A stretch of DNA of 64,000 nucleotides from Amycolatopsis pittospori (GTDB lineage Bacteria > Actinomycetota > Actinomycetes > Mycobacteriales > Pseudonocardiaceae), in NCBI RefSeq assembly GCF_013870525.1, contig NZ_JACBXD010000033.1, forward strand, positions 1 through 64,000, given 5' to 3'. The notes under the pieces were generated by a model that had not been told where the DNA came from, did no database searches, and saw only the letters and a program-made list of their open reading frames with translations. Position 1 is the first letter of the stretch; each line of letters starts with the position of its first letter. This document shows, piece after piece, positions 8,064 through 16,290 of the stretch. A program made the translations under genes and the position numbers.

Positions 8064-8654
8064 ATGGTGAAAGAGCACCTCGACGCCGCTCACCTTCCCG
8101 AAGGCCTGGTGGCGCTCATCGACGCTCTCCGTCCCGGCGACGAACTGCATGTCACCCGCGATGGCGAATCGATCGCGACGATATCCAGCACGCGTGATCC
8201 TCGCGGTCGGGTCACGGAAAGCCCATCGTCGGCCGAGGGGGGCGTGACGGTCGTGGCCACCGCGATGAAGCTGTCCGCCTCGGCCCGGGCCTCGTTGTCC
8301 GAGCAGCTCGGCCCCGACTATCTGGTGCTGGACATGAATTCCGCACCCGAGAGCGTCGACATGGTGCTGACACCGCCGACCAGCCCGCAGCTGATCGGCC
8401 ATCTGCGCTCGATGTTCCCCAAGGCGCGGGTGATGATCGCGGAGATCGAGGACAAGGAACTCGGCATCAGCTACGAGGGCCCGGTCCGCCGCCTGCTCGA
8501 CGCGGGTGCCGAGGTCTACCTGCCGTCGAGCACGATCCCGCGCCTGGCCGAACAACTGGACCGCACGATGACCCAGTTGAACCAGATCGCCGGTGACACC
8601 TCGACACCGTTGACGATCGAATCGCCGCAAGACAGCAAATCACTCAACGGCTAG
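8064..8654 (+). CDS. Unknown protein with Phd-like N-terminal strand
   Basis: 196 residues, soluble, acidic. Residues 20-40 (PGDELHVTRDGESIATI) resemble the hairpin of Phd/YefM antitoxins and related DNA-binding proteins, but the following Arg-x-Leu part is missing. The middle region (YLVLDMNSAPESVDMVLTPPTSP, IAEIEDKELGISYEGPVRRLLDAGAEVYLPS) looks like an alpha/beta fold. I do not recognise the family and give no function. A GAGG lies six bases before the ATG. The 265 bases that follow contain no gene or recognisable riboswitch. Confidence 0.6.
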   Translation: MVKEHLDAAHLPEGLVALIDALRPGDELHVTRDGESIATISSTRDPRGRVTESPSSAEGGVTVVATAMKLSASARASLSEQLGPDYLVLDMNSAPESVDMVLTPPTSPQLIGHLRSMFPKARVMIAEIEDKELGISYEGPVRRLLDAGAEVYLPSSTIPRLAEQLDRTMTQLNQIAGDTSTPLTIESPQDSKSLNG

Positions 8655-8919
8655 TCGGCCGATGCGAGGCGAGCAGGTCGGCAACGGCACGGCGGCCTGG
8701 TCACGCCCTGACCGCGTGGACTTCGAGACGTCAGATGACTTGAATCCACACGGTTCCGCAGCACTGGCCCGATCGAAGGGTGATTTCCTCCCGGGCAACG
8801 CCTTGTGGCGCCGGCCAGAGGTCACCCGTTCACTGCTTCGGGTTGTCGCCGCGGTTTCGGGGTGCGGCAGGACACCGGCATGTCGATCATGGTGACTCCC
8901 GCACCGAAAGGCCAAGTAC

Positions 8920-9582
8920 ATGAGTCTCGCCGTTCCCGGACAGGCCCGCCGCGACAGATCGTCCACTATGGACACCGTCGCGGCCGCCGTGATGGACATC
9001 AGGGCCGGCCGTCCGGTGATCGTCGTCGACGACGAAGACCGCGAGAACGAAGGCGACCTCATCATGGCCGCCGAACACGCGACCCCGCGGGCGCTCGCCT
9101 TCTACATGCGGCACACCAGCGGCCTCATCTGCGCGCCGATGCCGTCCGAACTCGCCGATCGGCTGCGCCTCGCCCCGATGGTGCAGGACAACGAAGATCC
9201 CGCGGAAACCGCGTACACCGTGTCGGTCGACGCCGTGGAAGGCATCGAATCCGGTATCTCCGCGGCCGACCGCGCGCACACCCTCCGGGTGCTCGCCGAT
9301 CCCGCCACCACGGCGAGCGCGCTGTGCCGGCCGGGACACGTGTTCCCGCTGCGCGCCCGCTCAGGCGGTCTCGCCGAGCGGCGGGGACACACCGAAGCGG
9401 CCGTCGAACTGCTGCGCCTGGCCGGTCTCTCGCCGGTCGCGGTGATCAGCGAGGTCTGCAACGACGACGGCAGCGTCGCCCGGCTTCCCCAGCTCCGCAC
9501 GCTCGCCGACCGTCAATGGCTCAAGATCGTGTCCATCGAGCAGCTCGCCGCCCTCGCGCACCAGCCCACGGTGGCGCTCTGA
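8920..9582 (+). CDS. ribB: 3,4-dihydroxy-2-butanone-4-phosphate synthase
   Basis: 220 residues. This enzyme converts ribulose 5-phosphate to 3,4-dihydroxy-2-butanone 4-phosphate and formate, feeding riboflavin synthesis in the cytoplasm. Diagnostic motifs are VVDDEDRENEGDLIMAAE (Mg- and substrate-binding acidic loop), MRHTSGLIC, the SGISAADRAHT loop, RPGHVFPLRA and GHTEAAVELLRLAG. The length is that of a monofunctional RibB; actinomycetes usually carry a RibBA fusion, so this may be an extra copy. The ATG at 8920 has only a weak upstream site. The stop codon overlaps the start of a HAD phosphatase gene (TGATG), implying translational coupling. I looked for an FMN riboswitch upstream and did not see its conserved core. 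Confidence 0.93.
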   Translation: MSLAVPGQARRDRSSTMDTVAAAVMDIRAGRPVIVVDDEDRENEGDLIMAAEHATPRALAFYMRHTSGLICAPMPSELADRLRLAPMVQDNEDPAETAYTVSVDAVEGIESGISAADRAHTLRVLADPATTASALCRPGHVFPLRARSGGLAERRGHTEAAVELLRLAGLSPVAVISEVCNDDGSVARLPQLRTLADRQWLKIVSIEQLAALAHQPTVAL

Positions 9583-10232
9583 TGCTCGTCGCCACCGTGT
9601 TCGACCTCGACGAGACCCTCGTCGACAGTGCCGAAACGTGGAACCGTGTGATCGGCGCCGTCGCGGAACGCCACGGCCAGGGCTGGACCGCCGACGACTG
9701 GACCGCGATCCAGGGCACCAGCGTTCGTCATTGGAGCGGCTATCTCGCCCACCGCTGCCGGGATCTCACCCCTGAGTCAGCGGCGGCCGAATGCGCCGAC
9801 GGAATGATCGACGCCCTCGAAGGGGGCAGGATCGGCCTGCTCCCCGGTGCGGCCGACCTCGTCGCCGCCGCGGCCGGACTGGGCCCGATCGGCCTGGTGT
9901 CGGCCGCACCCGGCGGCTATGTCCGGGCGGCGGCGCGTACGTTCCGGCTGGACTTCGCGACGATGGTGACCGGTGAGGACGTCGAGCATGGCAAACCCGC
10001 GCCGGATCCGTATCACCTCGCCGCCCAGCGCCTCGGCGTCGACCCGGCCGGCTGCCTCGCCGTCGAGGATTCCGGTTCCGGGATCCGGTCCGCGCACGCC
10101 GCGGGGATGACCGTGCTCGCCATCCCCAACCCGGCGACGGCCCTCGACCTCGACGTCCTCGAACTCGCTGACCACTACGCCACCGACGCGCATATCGCCG
10201 CGAAGGCGCTCCCCTCGCTCGTCGGCCTCTAG
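9582..10232 (+). CDS. HAD family phosphatase coupled to ribB
   Basis: 216 residues with a complete HAD phosphatase set: FDLDETLVD (nucleophile Asp8, acid/base Asp10), LVSAAPG (motif II), HGKPAPDPY (motif III Lys) and VEDSGSGIRSAHAAGM (motif IV). A C1-type helical cap lies between motif I and II. Such enzymes dephosphorylate small phosphometabolites. Because the start overlaps the ribB stop, a role in dephosphorylating the ribitylamino-pyrimidine phosphate of riboflavin synthesis is an attractive inference, but the motifs do not prove the substrate. A LysR gene follows 32 bases later on the same strand. Confidence 0.85.
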   Translation: MLVATVFDLDETLVDSAETWNRVIGAVAERHGQGWTADDWTAIQGTSVRHWSGYLAHRCRDLTPESAAAECADGMIDALEGGRIGLLPGAADLVAAAAGLGPIGLVSAAPGGYVRAAARTFRLDFATMVTGEDVEHGKPAPDPYHLAAQRLGVDPAGCLAVEDSGSGIRSAHAAGMTVLAIPNPATALDLDVLELADHYATDAHIAAKALPSLVGL

Positions 10233-10264
10233 GCGCTGTCCACCTGCTGGTTCATACTCGGCGG

Positions 10265-11230
10265 ATGGATCTGGAGGTACGGCATCTGCGGTATCTCGAA
10301 GCCGTCGAAAACGCGGGCAGCGTGACCAAGGCCGCGGCGGCGCTCGGGCTTTCGCAGCCGTCGCTGGCCGCGCAGGTGCGGCGGGTCGAGGATCTGGTCG
10401 GCAGCCGGGTGTTCGACCGGAGCAGGCAGGGCTGCGCGCCCACGGCGCTCGGCGACCTCCTGCTGACCAGGGCCCGCGACGTGCTCGGCGCTGTCGAGGA
10501 GATGACGGCGGCGATCGCGCGTTTCCACGACGCCTCGGCGAACCGGATGCTGTACCTGGGCACTCGTTCCACCGTGCTCGCCTCCCGCCTCGGCGAGGTC
10601 GCTTCGGCCGTGTTCCCCGGCAGGCCGATCGACCTGGCCGTGCTCGACCGGCAGGAGGCGGCACTAACGGCGCTGGCGGACGGTTCCGCCGACGTCGTGC
10701 TGCATGTGGACTTCCCCGGCCGGGAGCTCGTGCCGCCCGCCGGGACGCGGCTGCTGCCGGTCGGGAGGGAGCCGGTCTTCCTCCTGGTCCCCGAAGGACA
10801 AGCGGCCGGCCCCGAACTGGATCTCGCGGAGCTGGCCGGCCGGACGTGGCTCCTGTGGGCCAGCGGAGACGACGAGATGAACCGCCATCTGGTGACCGAA
10901 TGCGAACGAGCGGGTATCGGGACACCGGTGATCAGGGATCACGACCTGCTCACCGCCGGACAGGTCCTGCGGCGCGGCGATTTCGTGGTGATGCCCGTGC
11001 AGCCCCTGGACGGTGGCGGCGGGCTGCCGGGCCGGGCGTGCGCGCTGCGGGGATCGCCGCTGCGGTTCCGGCACGTACTGGTGTGGCGCGAAGGCGTGGT
11101 CGACGTCGAGCGGATCGAGGCGCTGCGGGACGGGCTGCGGTCGGCGTACCGCCTGCTGGTGGCCGAGCGAGGCCGGATCCCGGCGTGGTGGGCGGGCAAT
11201 CCCGGATGGCTGGGATCGGCTTCGCCCTGA
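10265..11230 (+). CDS. LysR family transcriptional regulator
   Basis: 321 residues. The N-terminal winged helix is evident (LRYLEAVENAGSVTKAAAALGLSQPSLAAQVRRVE), followed by a periplasmic-binding-like effector domain (about 95-300). The effector is unknown. Its C-terminus (PAWWAGNPGWL) resembles that of the convergent LysR protein encoded just downstream (RTWLAAHPDW), so the two are probably paralogues. It may regulate the upstream ribB-phosphatase pair, with which it is colinear. Confidence 0.88.
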   Translation: MDLEVRHLRYLEAVENAGSVTKAAAALGLSQPSLAAQVRRVEDLVGSRVFDRSRQGCAPTALGDLLLTRARDVLGAVEEMTAAIARFHDASANRMLYLGTRSTVLASRLGEVASAVFPGRPIDLAVLDRQEAALTALADGSADVVLHVDFPGRELVPPAGTRLLPVGREPVFLLVPEGQAAGPELDLAELAGRTWLLWASGDDEMNRHLVTECERAGIGTPVIRDHDLLTAGQVLRRGDFVVMPVQPLDGGGGLPGRACALRGSPLRFRHVLVWREGVVDVERIEALRDGLRSAYRLLVAERGRIPAWWAGNPGWLGSASP

Positions 11231-11239
11231 TCTCCGTAC

Positions 11240-12175
11240 TCAGCCCGGGGTCGTCGTCCAGTCCGGATGCGCGGCCAGCCACGTCCGGTACACCGGGGTC
11301 CGTTCGACGACGTCGTGCTGGGCCTCGGCCAGCGCCGCGTGCAGCCGTTCGACGTCCGGTTCCCGGAGCGCGCCTTCGGGATGCCACAGCAGGGTGGTCG
11401 TCATCCGTAGCGGGATTCCTGCCAGCGGCACCTGCGCCAAACCCTCCCGGGGCCGGGAGCCGGGCATGATCGGCAGGACCGCCCGGTTCAGTTCGGCCAG
11501 TTGCAGGGCCGTCGTGTAGTCCGCGGTCCTGACGTGGCGTGCGTCGACGATGTCGGAGAGGTGCTCGACGAGACCGTCGTCGCGGGATTCGCTGACACAC
11601 CAGGTTTCCCCCGCCAGGTCGGCGATGTCGATCTCGGGCCGGGTGGCCAGCGGGTGGCTCACGGAAAGGGCCACGAACATCGGCTCGACCGCGACCGTCC
11701 GGGACGCCACTCCCGGTGGGCGTTCGACGGCGGGCGCCGGATGCTCGGCCAGCAGCGCGGCCTCGATATGACGGTCGGCGAGCAGTGCCAGCTGGGGTCC
11801 GGCGTCCGGTGTGGTCCGGACTTCCACCTCGGACCCGAAGATCGCGGGCGCGAGCACCCCCAGACTCGCCACCAGCATTCCCGGGGTGCAGCCGAACCTG
11901 GTGCGTCCGGTGGCGTCGCGGACCACGGCCGCGCCCAGCCGGTCCACCGCGGCCAGGACGATCCGGGCGTGTTCGGCCACCAGCTCCCCGAGCCGGGTGG
12001 GTGTCGAACCCGTGGCGCCACGCTGGAACAGCGCCCCGCCCGCGATCCGCTCCGCCCGGTGCAGTGCGTGGGTGACCGCCGGCTGGGAGACACCCAGCCG
12101 GTTCGCGGCCGCGGTCACGCCACCCGTTTCCAGGATCGCGAGGACCACGCGCAAGTGCCGGAATTCCAGCTCCAT
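11240..12175 (-). CDS. LysR family transcriptional regulator
   Basis: 311 residues with a typical N-terminal helix-turn-helix (LRVVLAILETGGVTAAANRLGVSQPAVTHALHRAE) and a LysR effector-binding domain. It is transcribed divergently from the trypsin-like protease gene, with 91 bases between the start codons, the usual LysR arrangement, so the protease is its most likely target. Its 3' end converges on the other LysR gene nine bases away. A palindrome overlapping its start codon is a candidate autoregulatory site. Confidence 0.88.
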   Translation of the reverse strand: MELEFRHLRVVLAILETGGVTAAANRLGVSQPAVTHALHRAERIAGGALFQRGATGSTPTRLGELVAEHARIVLAAVDRLGAAVVRDATGRTRFGCTPGMLVASLGVLAPAIFGSEVEVRTTPDAGPQLALLADRHIEAALLAEHPAPAVERPPGVASRTVAVEPMFVALSVSHPLATRPEIDIADLAGETWCVSESRDDGLVEHLSDIVDARHVRTADYTTALQLAELNRAVLPIMPGSRPREGLAQVPLAGIPLRMTTTLLWHPEGALREPDVERLHAALAEAQHDVVERTPVYRTWLAAHPDWTTTPG

Positions 12176-12204
12176 AACCGAACACTATGCACAATTGGGA
12201 TTAT
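12174..12204. promoter_or_regulatory. Candidate LysR operator
   Basis: An imperfect 31-bp dyad, ATAACCGAA at the left and TTGGGATTAT at the right, overlaps the LysR start codon and faces the protease promoter region. It is AT-rich in an otherwise GC-rich sequence. The match to a LysR operator is by position and symmetry only. Confidence 0.3.
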
Positions 12205-12266
12205 TTAAAAGACGCGGGAACGCCGACGGTGGTGGAACACCATCCACCCAGTGTCGAAGGAATCAC

Positions 12267-13247
12267 ATGCGTATGCGCACAACGTTGCGCGCTGCGCTCA
12301 TCCCGGCCGTGCTCACCGCCGCCGTGATGACGATGCCCAGCGCGTTCGCCGCTCCCCTGTCACCGGAACCACCGACGATGACCCCCTCGATCGTCGGCGG
12401 CGGCCAGGCCACCGAAACCTATTCGTTCATGGGGTCGTTGCAGTCCAACGGGAACCACGGCTGCGGCGCCTCATTGGTCCAGGCACAGTGGATGGTCACC
12501 GCGGCGCACTGCGTGACCGATCAGCAAGGCAGGCAGCTGCCCGCTTCCCAGTTCCGGGTCCGGGTCGGCTCGACCAGCACCTCGAGCGGCGGGACGCTCG
12601 CGGCGGTCTCGCAGGTCGTACGGCATCCGTCCTACACCGGCCAGGTCGGTCCGGGCGACATCGCGATGCTCCGGTTGTCCAGCGCCGTGCCGGGCGCGCC
12701 GATCACCATCGACGACAGCTCGCCCGCAGCCCAGACCGCGACCCGGTTGATCGGCTTCGGCCAGACCTGCCCGCAGCAGGGCTGCGGCGGCGCGTCGCCC
12801 ACGCTCAAGCAACTCGACACCCGGATCAACCCGGACTCCCTGTGCGCGCAGGGCTTCAACGCGAGCAGTGAACTGTGCGTCTACAGCACGACCAGCCAGA
12901 CCGCTTGCTACGGCGACTCCGGCGGTCCGGCCGTCGTCCAGGTCGACGGCGCCTGGCGGCTCGTCGGCGCGACCAGCCGCGCGGGCCAGAACAGCGGCAC
13001 CTGCGGCACCGGCAACGCCACGATCTACACCGACGTGACCGCGTACCGCCAATGGGTCGAGAGCACGATCGGCGGCGGCGGTCCGGGTGAGCCTCCCGGC
13101 TGTTCGGTGGCCGCCTGGAATCCCGGCGTCCAGTACCCGCCCGGGTCCACTGTGTCCCATCAGGGCTACGTCTGGCGCGCCATGACGTGGACCTACGGTC
13201 AGCCGCCGGGCGCGACCTTCGCCTGGCAGGCCATCGCCCGGTGCTGA
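12267..13247 (+). CDS. Secreted trypsin-like protease with C-terminal chitin-binding-type module
   Basis: 326 residues. A signal peptide (1-29, ending AFAA) is followed by a short propeptide and the trypsin N-terminus IVGG at 42-45. The triad is His81 (TAAHC), Asp131 (GDIAML) and Ser218 (CYGDSGGP), and Cys pairs fit an S1A trypsin. A Gly/Pro linker (268-277) leads to a 48-residue CBM5/12-like module, recognised by AAWNPGVQYPPGSTVSHQGYVW and a final WQAIARC. Such modules bind chitin or other insoluble polysaccharides. GAAGGA precedes the ATG at 12267. It is divergent from a LysR gene and followed by a strong hairpin. Confidence 0.9.
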   Translation: MRMRTTLRAALIPAVLTAAVMTMPSAFAAPLSPEPPTMTPSIVGGGQATETYSFMGSLQSNGNHGCGASLVQAQWMVTAAHCVTDQQGRQLPASQFRVRVGSTSTSSGGTLAAVSQVVRHPSYTGQVGPGDIAMLRLSSAVPGAPITIDDSSPAAQTATRLIGFGQTCPQQGCGGASPTLKQLDTRINPDSLCAQGFNASSELCVYSTTSQTACYGDSGGPAVVQVDGAWRLVGATSRAGQNSGTCGTGNATIYTDVTAYRQWVESTIGGGGPGEPPGCSVAAWNPGVQYPPGSTVSHQGYVWRAMTWTYGQPPGATFAWQAIARC

Positions 13248-13305
13248 TCCGGTGAGCCAGGCCGGGCGCGGCGGGAAGCAGGGCCCGCGGCGCCCGGTTG
13301 CCGGG

Positions 13306-13342
13306 CCGGGGTGGGTGACGCGGCCCTCGTCACCCACCCCGG
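13306..13342 (+). terminator. Hairpin terminator of the trypsin-like gene
   Basis: Perfect 15-bp arms (CCGGGGTGGGTGACG and its complement) with a 7-base loop, 58 bases after the protease stop. There is no U-run, which is usual for high-GC actinomycetes. Confidence 0.6.
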
Positions 13343-13487
13343 CGACAAGCGAGATCTCCTTCTGGTCACGTGACTTCGCCGGGTGCTCACCGCGGTTGCG
13401 AGCCATCCACGATCCCGCTCCGCATTCGATCCGAAGGACGGTAGTGCCGGCCGCGGGGTTCGTCGCACACTGGCGGCGAGGTGAGCC

Positions 13488-14393
13488 ATGATCGAATCCG
13501 CCCTGCACACCGGACCGTTCTGCCATGCGTTCGCGGTGGCCGCACACGAACGCGGACTGAGTCTCCGGCAGCTGCAATACCGTCTCCGCGCCCAAGGTGC
13601 TTCGGTGAGCGCGATGACCCTGAGCCACTGGCAAAGCGGACGAAGCAAGCCAGAACGGGAGGAATCCCTTCAGGCAGTGGGAATCCTCGAACAGGTGCTC
13701 GCGCTGCCCCCGGGATCCCTGCTCCGGCTACTCGGTTCCCGGCGGCCGCGCGGACGCGGAGTCCGTTCGGTGAAACCGGGCGACCGTCTCCAGCGGGCCT
13801 GGGGCCATCCCGCCTTTCTGCCGCCGCTCCTCGCCGAATTCCGGGACTCGGTGGGGAATCCGGTCCGCAAGATCGGCCTGCACGAAACGTTCCAGGTGGC
13901 GTCGGACCGCTGTGCCCGGCGGATCGCGGTGCGGGAACTGATCGAAGCCCGGCAGGACCGGACGCGCACGATGCTCATCGCGGCCAGAAGCGTGCCGGGC
14001 GTCCCGCCGCCCCAGGTGTCGGCCAGCACCCGCTGTCGGCCAGGTGCCGTGCTCACCCTCCCCGACGAGGGCTTCTCCATCACGGAACTGGTGCTGGACA
14101 AGACCTTGAGCCGCGGCGAACGGCTTCTCATCGGCTACGAACAGGAGTATCCGCGGCCGGTCGTCACCGTCCACCACCATCGCAGGATCGCCGAACGCGT
14201 CGATGCCTACCACGGCCGGTTCGTCTTCAGCCGCGACGCGGAACCGGTCGGGTGCCGGACCTGGCGGACCCGCACCCCCGAAGGCTGGACCACCGGCTGG
14301 ACGGACGTCCGGCCCGACGCCGGGCGCACCGTCCGCGTGTCGCGCCGGAACGCGGCGCCCGGAATCCACGGTCTGCACTGGAGCTGGGAATAG
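13488..14393 (+). CDS. Helix-turn-helix (XRE-like) protein, unknown role
   Basis: 301 residues. The first 75 residues form an XRE-like helix-turn-helix (LSLRQLQYRLRAQGASVSAMTLSHWQSGRSKPER), so the protein should bind DNA. The rest (about 100-301) is beta-rich with no recognisable motif and may sense a ligand or a partner. GAGGTG lies five bases before the ATG. It is followed after about 100 bases by a secreted phosphatase gene on the same strand; no operon signal is obvious. Confidence 0.7.
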   Translation: MIESALHTGPFCHAFAVAAHERGLSLRQLQYRLRAQGASVSAMTLSHWQSGRSKPEREESLQAVGILEQVLALPPGSLLRLLGSRRPRGRGVRSVKPGDRLQRAWGHPAFLPPLLAEFRDSVGNPVRKIGLHETFQVASDRCARRIAVRELIEARQDRTRTMLIAARSVPGVPPPQVSASTRCRPGAVLTLPDEGFSITELVLDKTLSRGERLLIGYEQEYPRPVVTVHHHRRIAERVDAYHGRFVFSRDAEPVGCRTWRTRTPEGWTTGWTDVRPDAGRTVRVSRRNAAPGIHGLHWSWE

Positions 14394-14501
14394 CGTTTCT
14401 CTGTTTACAGAAGTTTCCGCCGAAGCTTTCCCCGGCGAATCCCGCTGGTTAGGTTCGTGGCGCAACGTTCTCGTATCGCCACAAGGGAAAGAAGGGTCGC
14501 T

Positions 14502-15059
14502 GTGAAGCACACTACCGCACGCGTTCTGGCCGTGACCGCACTCGCCGGCGCACTGACCGGCGTCGTCGTTCCGTCGGCTTCAGCGAGTCAGGTACCGGAC
14601 TACCGGACCTGGGTGTCCGATGTGCACACCGCGATGCAGGGCGGGACGACCTACCTCGACGACCGGATCGCCAAGGGCGGCACGAAACTGGCCGTCGTCA
14701 CCGACATCGACAACACCGCGCTCGAAACCTACTACCATCCCGGCGAACCGACCGCAGACGTCCTCGCCTTCATCAAGCACGCCAAGGAAAACGGCGTCAG
14801 CGTGCTGGTGGCGAGCTACCGCAGCAGCGCGAGCGGCGCGAAGGAGGCACTCGTCGACGCCGGATATCCCGTCGACAAGGTCTGTGTCCGGAAGAGCTCG
14901 GAGAAACACGCGACCGAGACCAAACAACGCTGCCGCAAGGAATACGCCGCGGCCGGCTACACCATCATCGCCAACGTCGGGAACCGGCCCGGCGACATGA
15001 CCGGCGGCAACTACGAAAAGGGCTTCAAACTCCCCGACTACAACGAGCAGCTCTCGTAA
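14502..15059 (+). CDS. Secreted HAD (subfamily IIIB) acid phosphatase-like protein
   Basis: 185 residues with a signal peptide (about 1-28, ending ASAS) and a HAD core: VVTDIDNTALETYY (nucleophile Asp and acid/base Asp), VLVASYRSS (motif II), a Lys-rich region near residue 130 and NVGNRPGDMTGG (motif IV). This layout is that of class B/LppC-like acid phosphatases, which release phosphate from nucleotides or sugars outside the cell. I prefer the GTG at 14502 because GAAAGAAGGG precedes it and the signal peptide then begins correctly; an upstream frame to 14457 has no site. A composite repeat follows the gene. Confidence 0.85.
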   Translation: MKHTTARVLAVTALAGALTGVVVPSASASQVPDYRTWVSDVHTAMQGGTTYLDDRIAKGGTKLAVVTDIDNTALETYYHPGEPTADVLAFIKHAKENGVSVLVASYRSSASGAKEALVDAGYPVDKVCVRKSSEKHATETKQRCRKEYAAAGYTIIANVGNRPGDMTGGNYEKGFKLPDYNEQLS

Positions 15060-15140
15060 CCGGGGCTTCGCGGCGCGGGTCTGGATTGATCAGTGAGTCC
15101 CGACGCCCCCTTGCCGGAAGGGGGTCGTGAGTGTTGAAGA

Positions 15141-15451
15141 GGGTTATTGAGCAGAAAGGCAAAGGTGGCGTGTTCTTCCGGTCGCCCGCACGCCGACCTC
15201 GGGTGTTGCGAAAGCCACTTTCGCAACGTTGAAGGTTGCGAAAGTGGCTTTCGCAACACCCGGGAACTCCGCCGCCCACGAGAACCGCAAGACCCGCGCC
15301 GAAGGGGCCTTTCCCCTCACTATACGAGCGGAAAGTCCCCTTCACCCCGCTGATCACCGGTCCGTGAAGGCCTCCTTGAGGGACCCAGAGTCCCTCAAGG
15401 AGGCCTTCACGGAATCGGCACCCGACACGACACCTTTGCCTTACCCCTCAA
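15141..15451. repeat. Composite palindromic repeat, copy 1
   Basis: A 311-bp unit made of three consecutive hairpins: GGGTGTTGCGAAAGCCACTT-type 27-bp arms (15201-15227/15235-15261), a weaker GAAGGGGCCTTTCC/GGAAAGTCCCCTTC pair, and 23-bp arms of GTGAAGGCCTCCTTGAGGGA (15361-15383/15391-15413). It recurs almost base for base at 32953-33262 and inverted at 61425-61699. No gene, transposase or flanking duplication is visible. It fills the interval between the secreted phosphatase and the DinB gene. Confidence 0.85.
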
Positions 15452-15460
15452 TAACTCTCC

Positions 15461-15979
15461 TTACCGCTCACGACCACCCCGGCCCAGCGCGATTCGCCGG
15501 TCCTCGTCGATCTGTTCGCGCAGGATGTCGCCGTGGCCCGCGTGCCGTGCGAATTCCTCGATCATGGCCAGCAGGGTGAACCGCAGGCTGATCGTCCCTT
15601 CACGGGGGATCTCCTTGGTGTCGTCGAGGGCGAAACGGGCGGCGATCTCCCGAGAGAGCTCGCTGGCGCGTTCGAACTCGGCGATCACGTCGGTCAGGGT
15701 CTCGTCGTCCGTGACGGTGAAGGTGCCCAGGTCCCGGGCCGCGTAGCCGTCGCATTCGGACTCGTCGAGGCCCGCCCAGAATCGCTGGAACCAGATCCGT
15801 TCGGCGGCAGCGGCGTGCTTGATCACGGAGATCGGTGTCGTCAGCGAAGCGACGAGCCGTCGTCTGGCGTCGGCTTCGGAGAGGCCGCGCGCGGTCTCGA
15901 TCAGGGCTTCGCGGTTGCGATCGAGCATGTTCTCGAGGAGCGTCCGTTCGACGCCGTCGGTGATTCTGGTGGTGCTCAT
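15461..15979 (-). CDS. DinB-like (DUF664) protein
   Basis: 172 residues forming a four-helix bundle of the DinB/DUF664 type: TLLENMLDRNREALIETARGL, SVIKHAAAAERIWFQRF and IEEFARHAGHGDILREQIDE. The His in helix 2 (IKHAA) and the pair in RHAGHGD form the usual metal site. Family members include mycothiol- or bacillithiol-dependent S-transferases and other metal enzymes; the exact reaction here is unknown. The roughly 270 bases upstream, to the terminator at 16253, contain no gene. Confidence 0.85.
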   Translation of the reverse strand: MSTTRITDGVERTLLENMLDRNREALIETARGLSEADARRRLVASLTTPISVIKHAAAAERIWFQRFWAGLDESECDGYAARDLGTFTVTDDETLTDVIAEFERASELSREIAARFALDDTKEIPREGTISLRFTLLAMIEEFARHAGHGDILREQIDEDRRIALGRGGRER

Positions 15980-16252
15980 GGGCCTTCACTCCGTTCGTCG
16001 GCGACGAGCCCGCGTTTCGACGCGGGTTTCGAGGGCAGGGCGAGGAGTCCCGAAGCTGGAACGAGCCGGGGACGTCGATGCGGGCAGAGGTGAACACCGC
16101 TGTCGAGATCAGCCGCCGGGAAGATCCGGCAAGGCGTCGACGTCGTCATCCTAGGGCGTCCCCGAGGCGTGGGTCAACGCGACGGGTTTTGTCGGTGCCC
16201 CGTGCCATGATCACCGCGCCCGAGACTCACTCGGGCCTGGGTGGGTAACCCT

Positions 16253-16288
16253 GCTGGGTGGCGGCGTCCGAGAACGCCGCCACCCAGC
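16253..16288 (-). terminator. Terminator of the metallophore operon
   Basis: Perfect 15-bp arms (GCTGGGTGGCGGCGT and its complement) with a 6-base loop begin two bases past the stop codon of the last gene of the nine-gene operon. Position and strength make it a convincing end point for that transcript. Confidence 0.75.
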
Positions 16289-16290
16289 GC

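Noticed and set aside
7191-8630. 477-codon minus-strand frame joining the START-like gene with upstream sequence
   Set aside because: The gene starts at 7691 with a good site; upstream, the hydrolase remnant is in a different frame and the long reading is accidental.
8655-8919. Possible FMN riboswitch before ribB
   Set aside because: The conserved core (GGGTGAAATTCCC and ACCGGCGGT blocks) is absent; a GGGTGATTTCC stretch is the only partial similarity.
15141-15451. CRISPR array
   Set aside because: The repeats are three different palindromes, each present once per unit, without regular spacers or cas genes.
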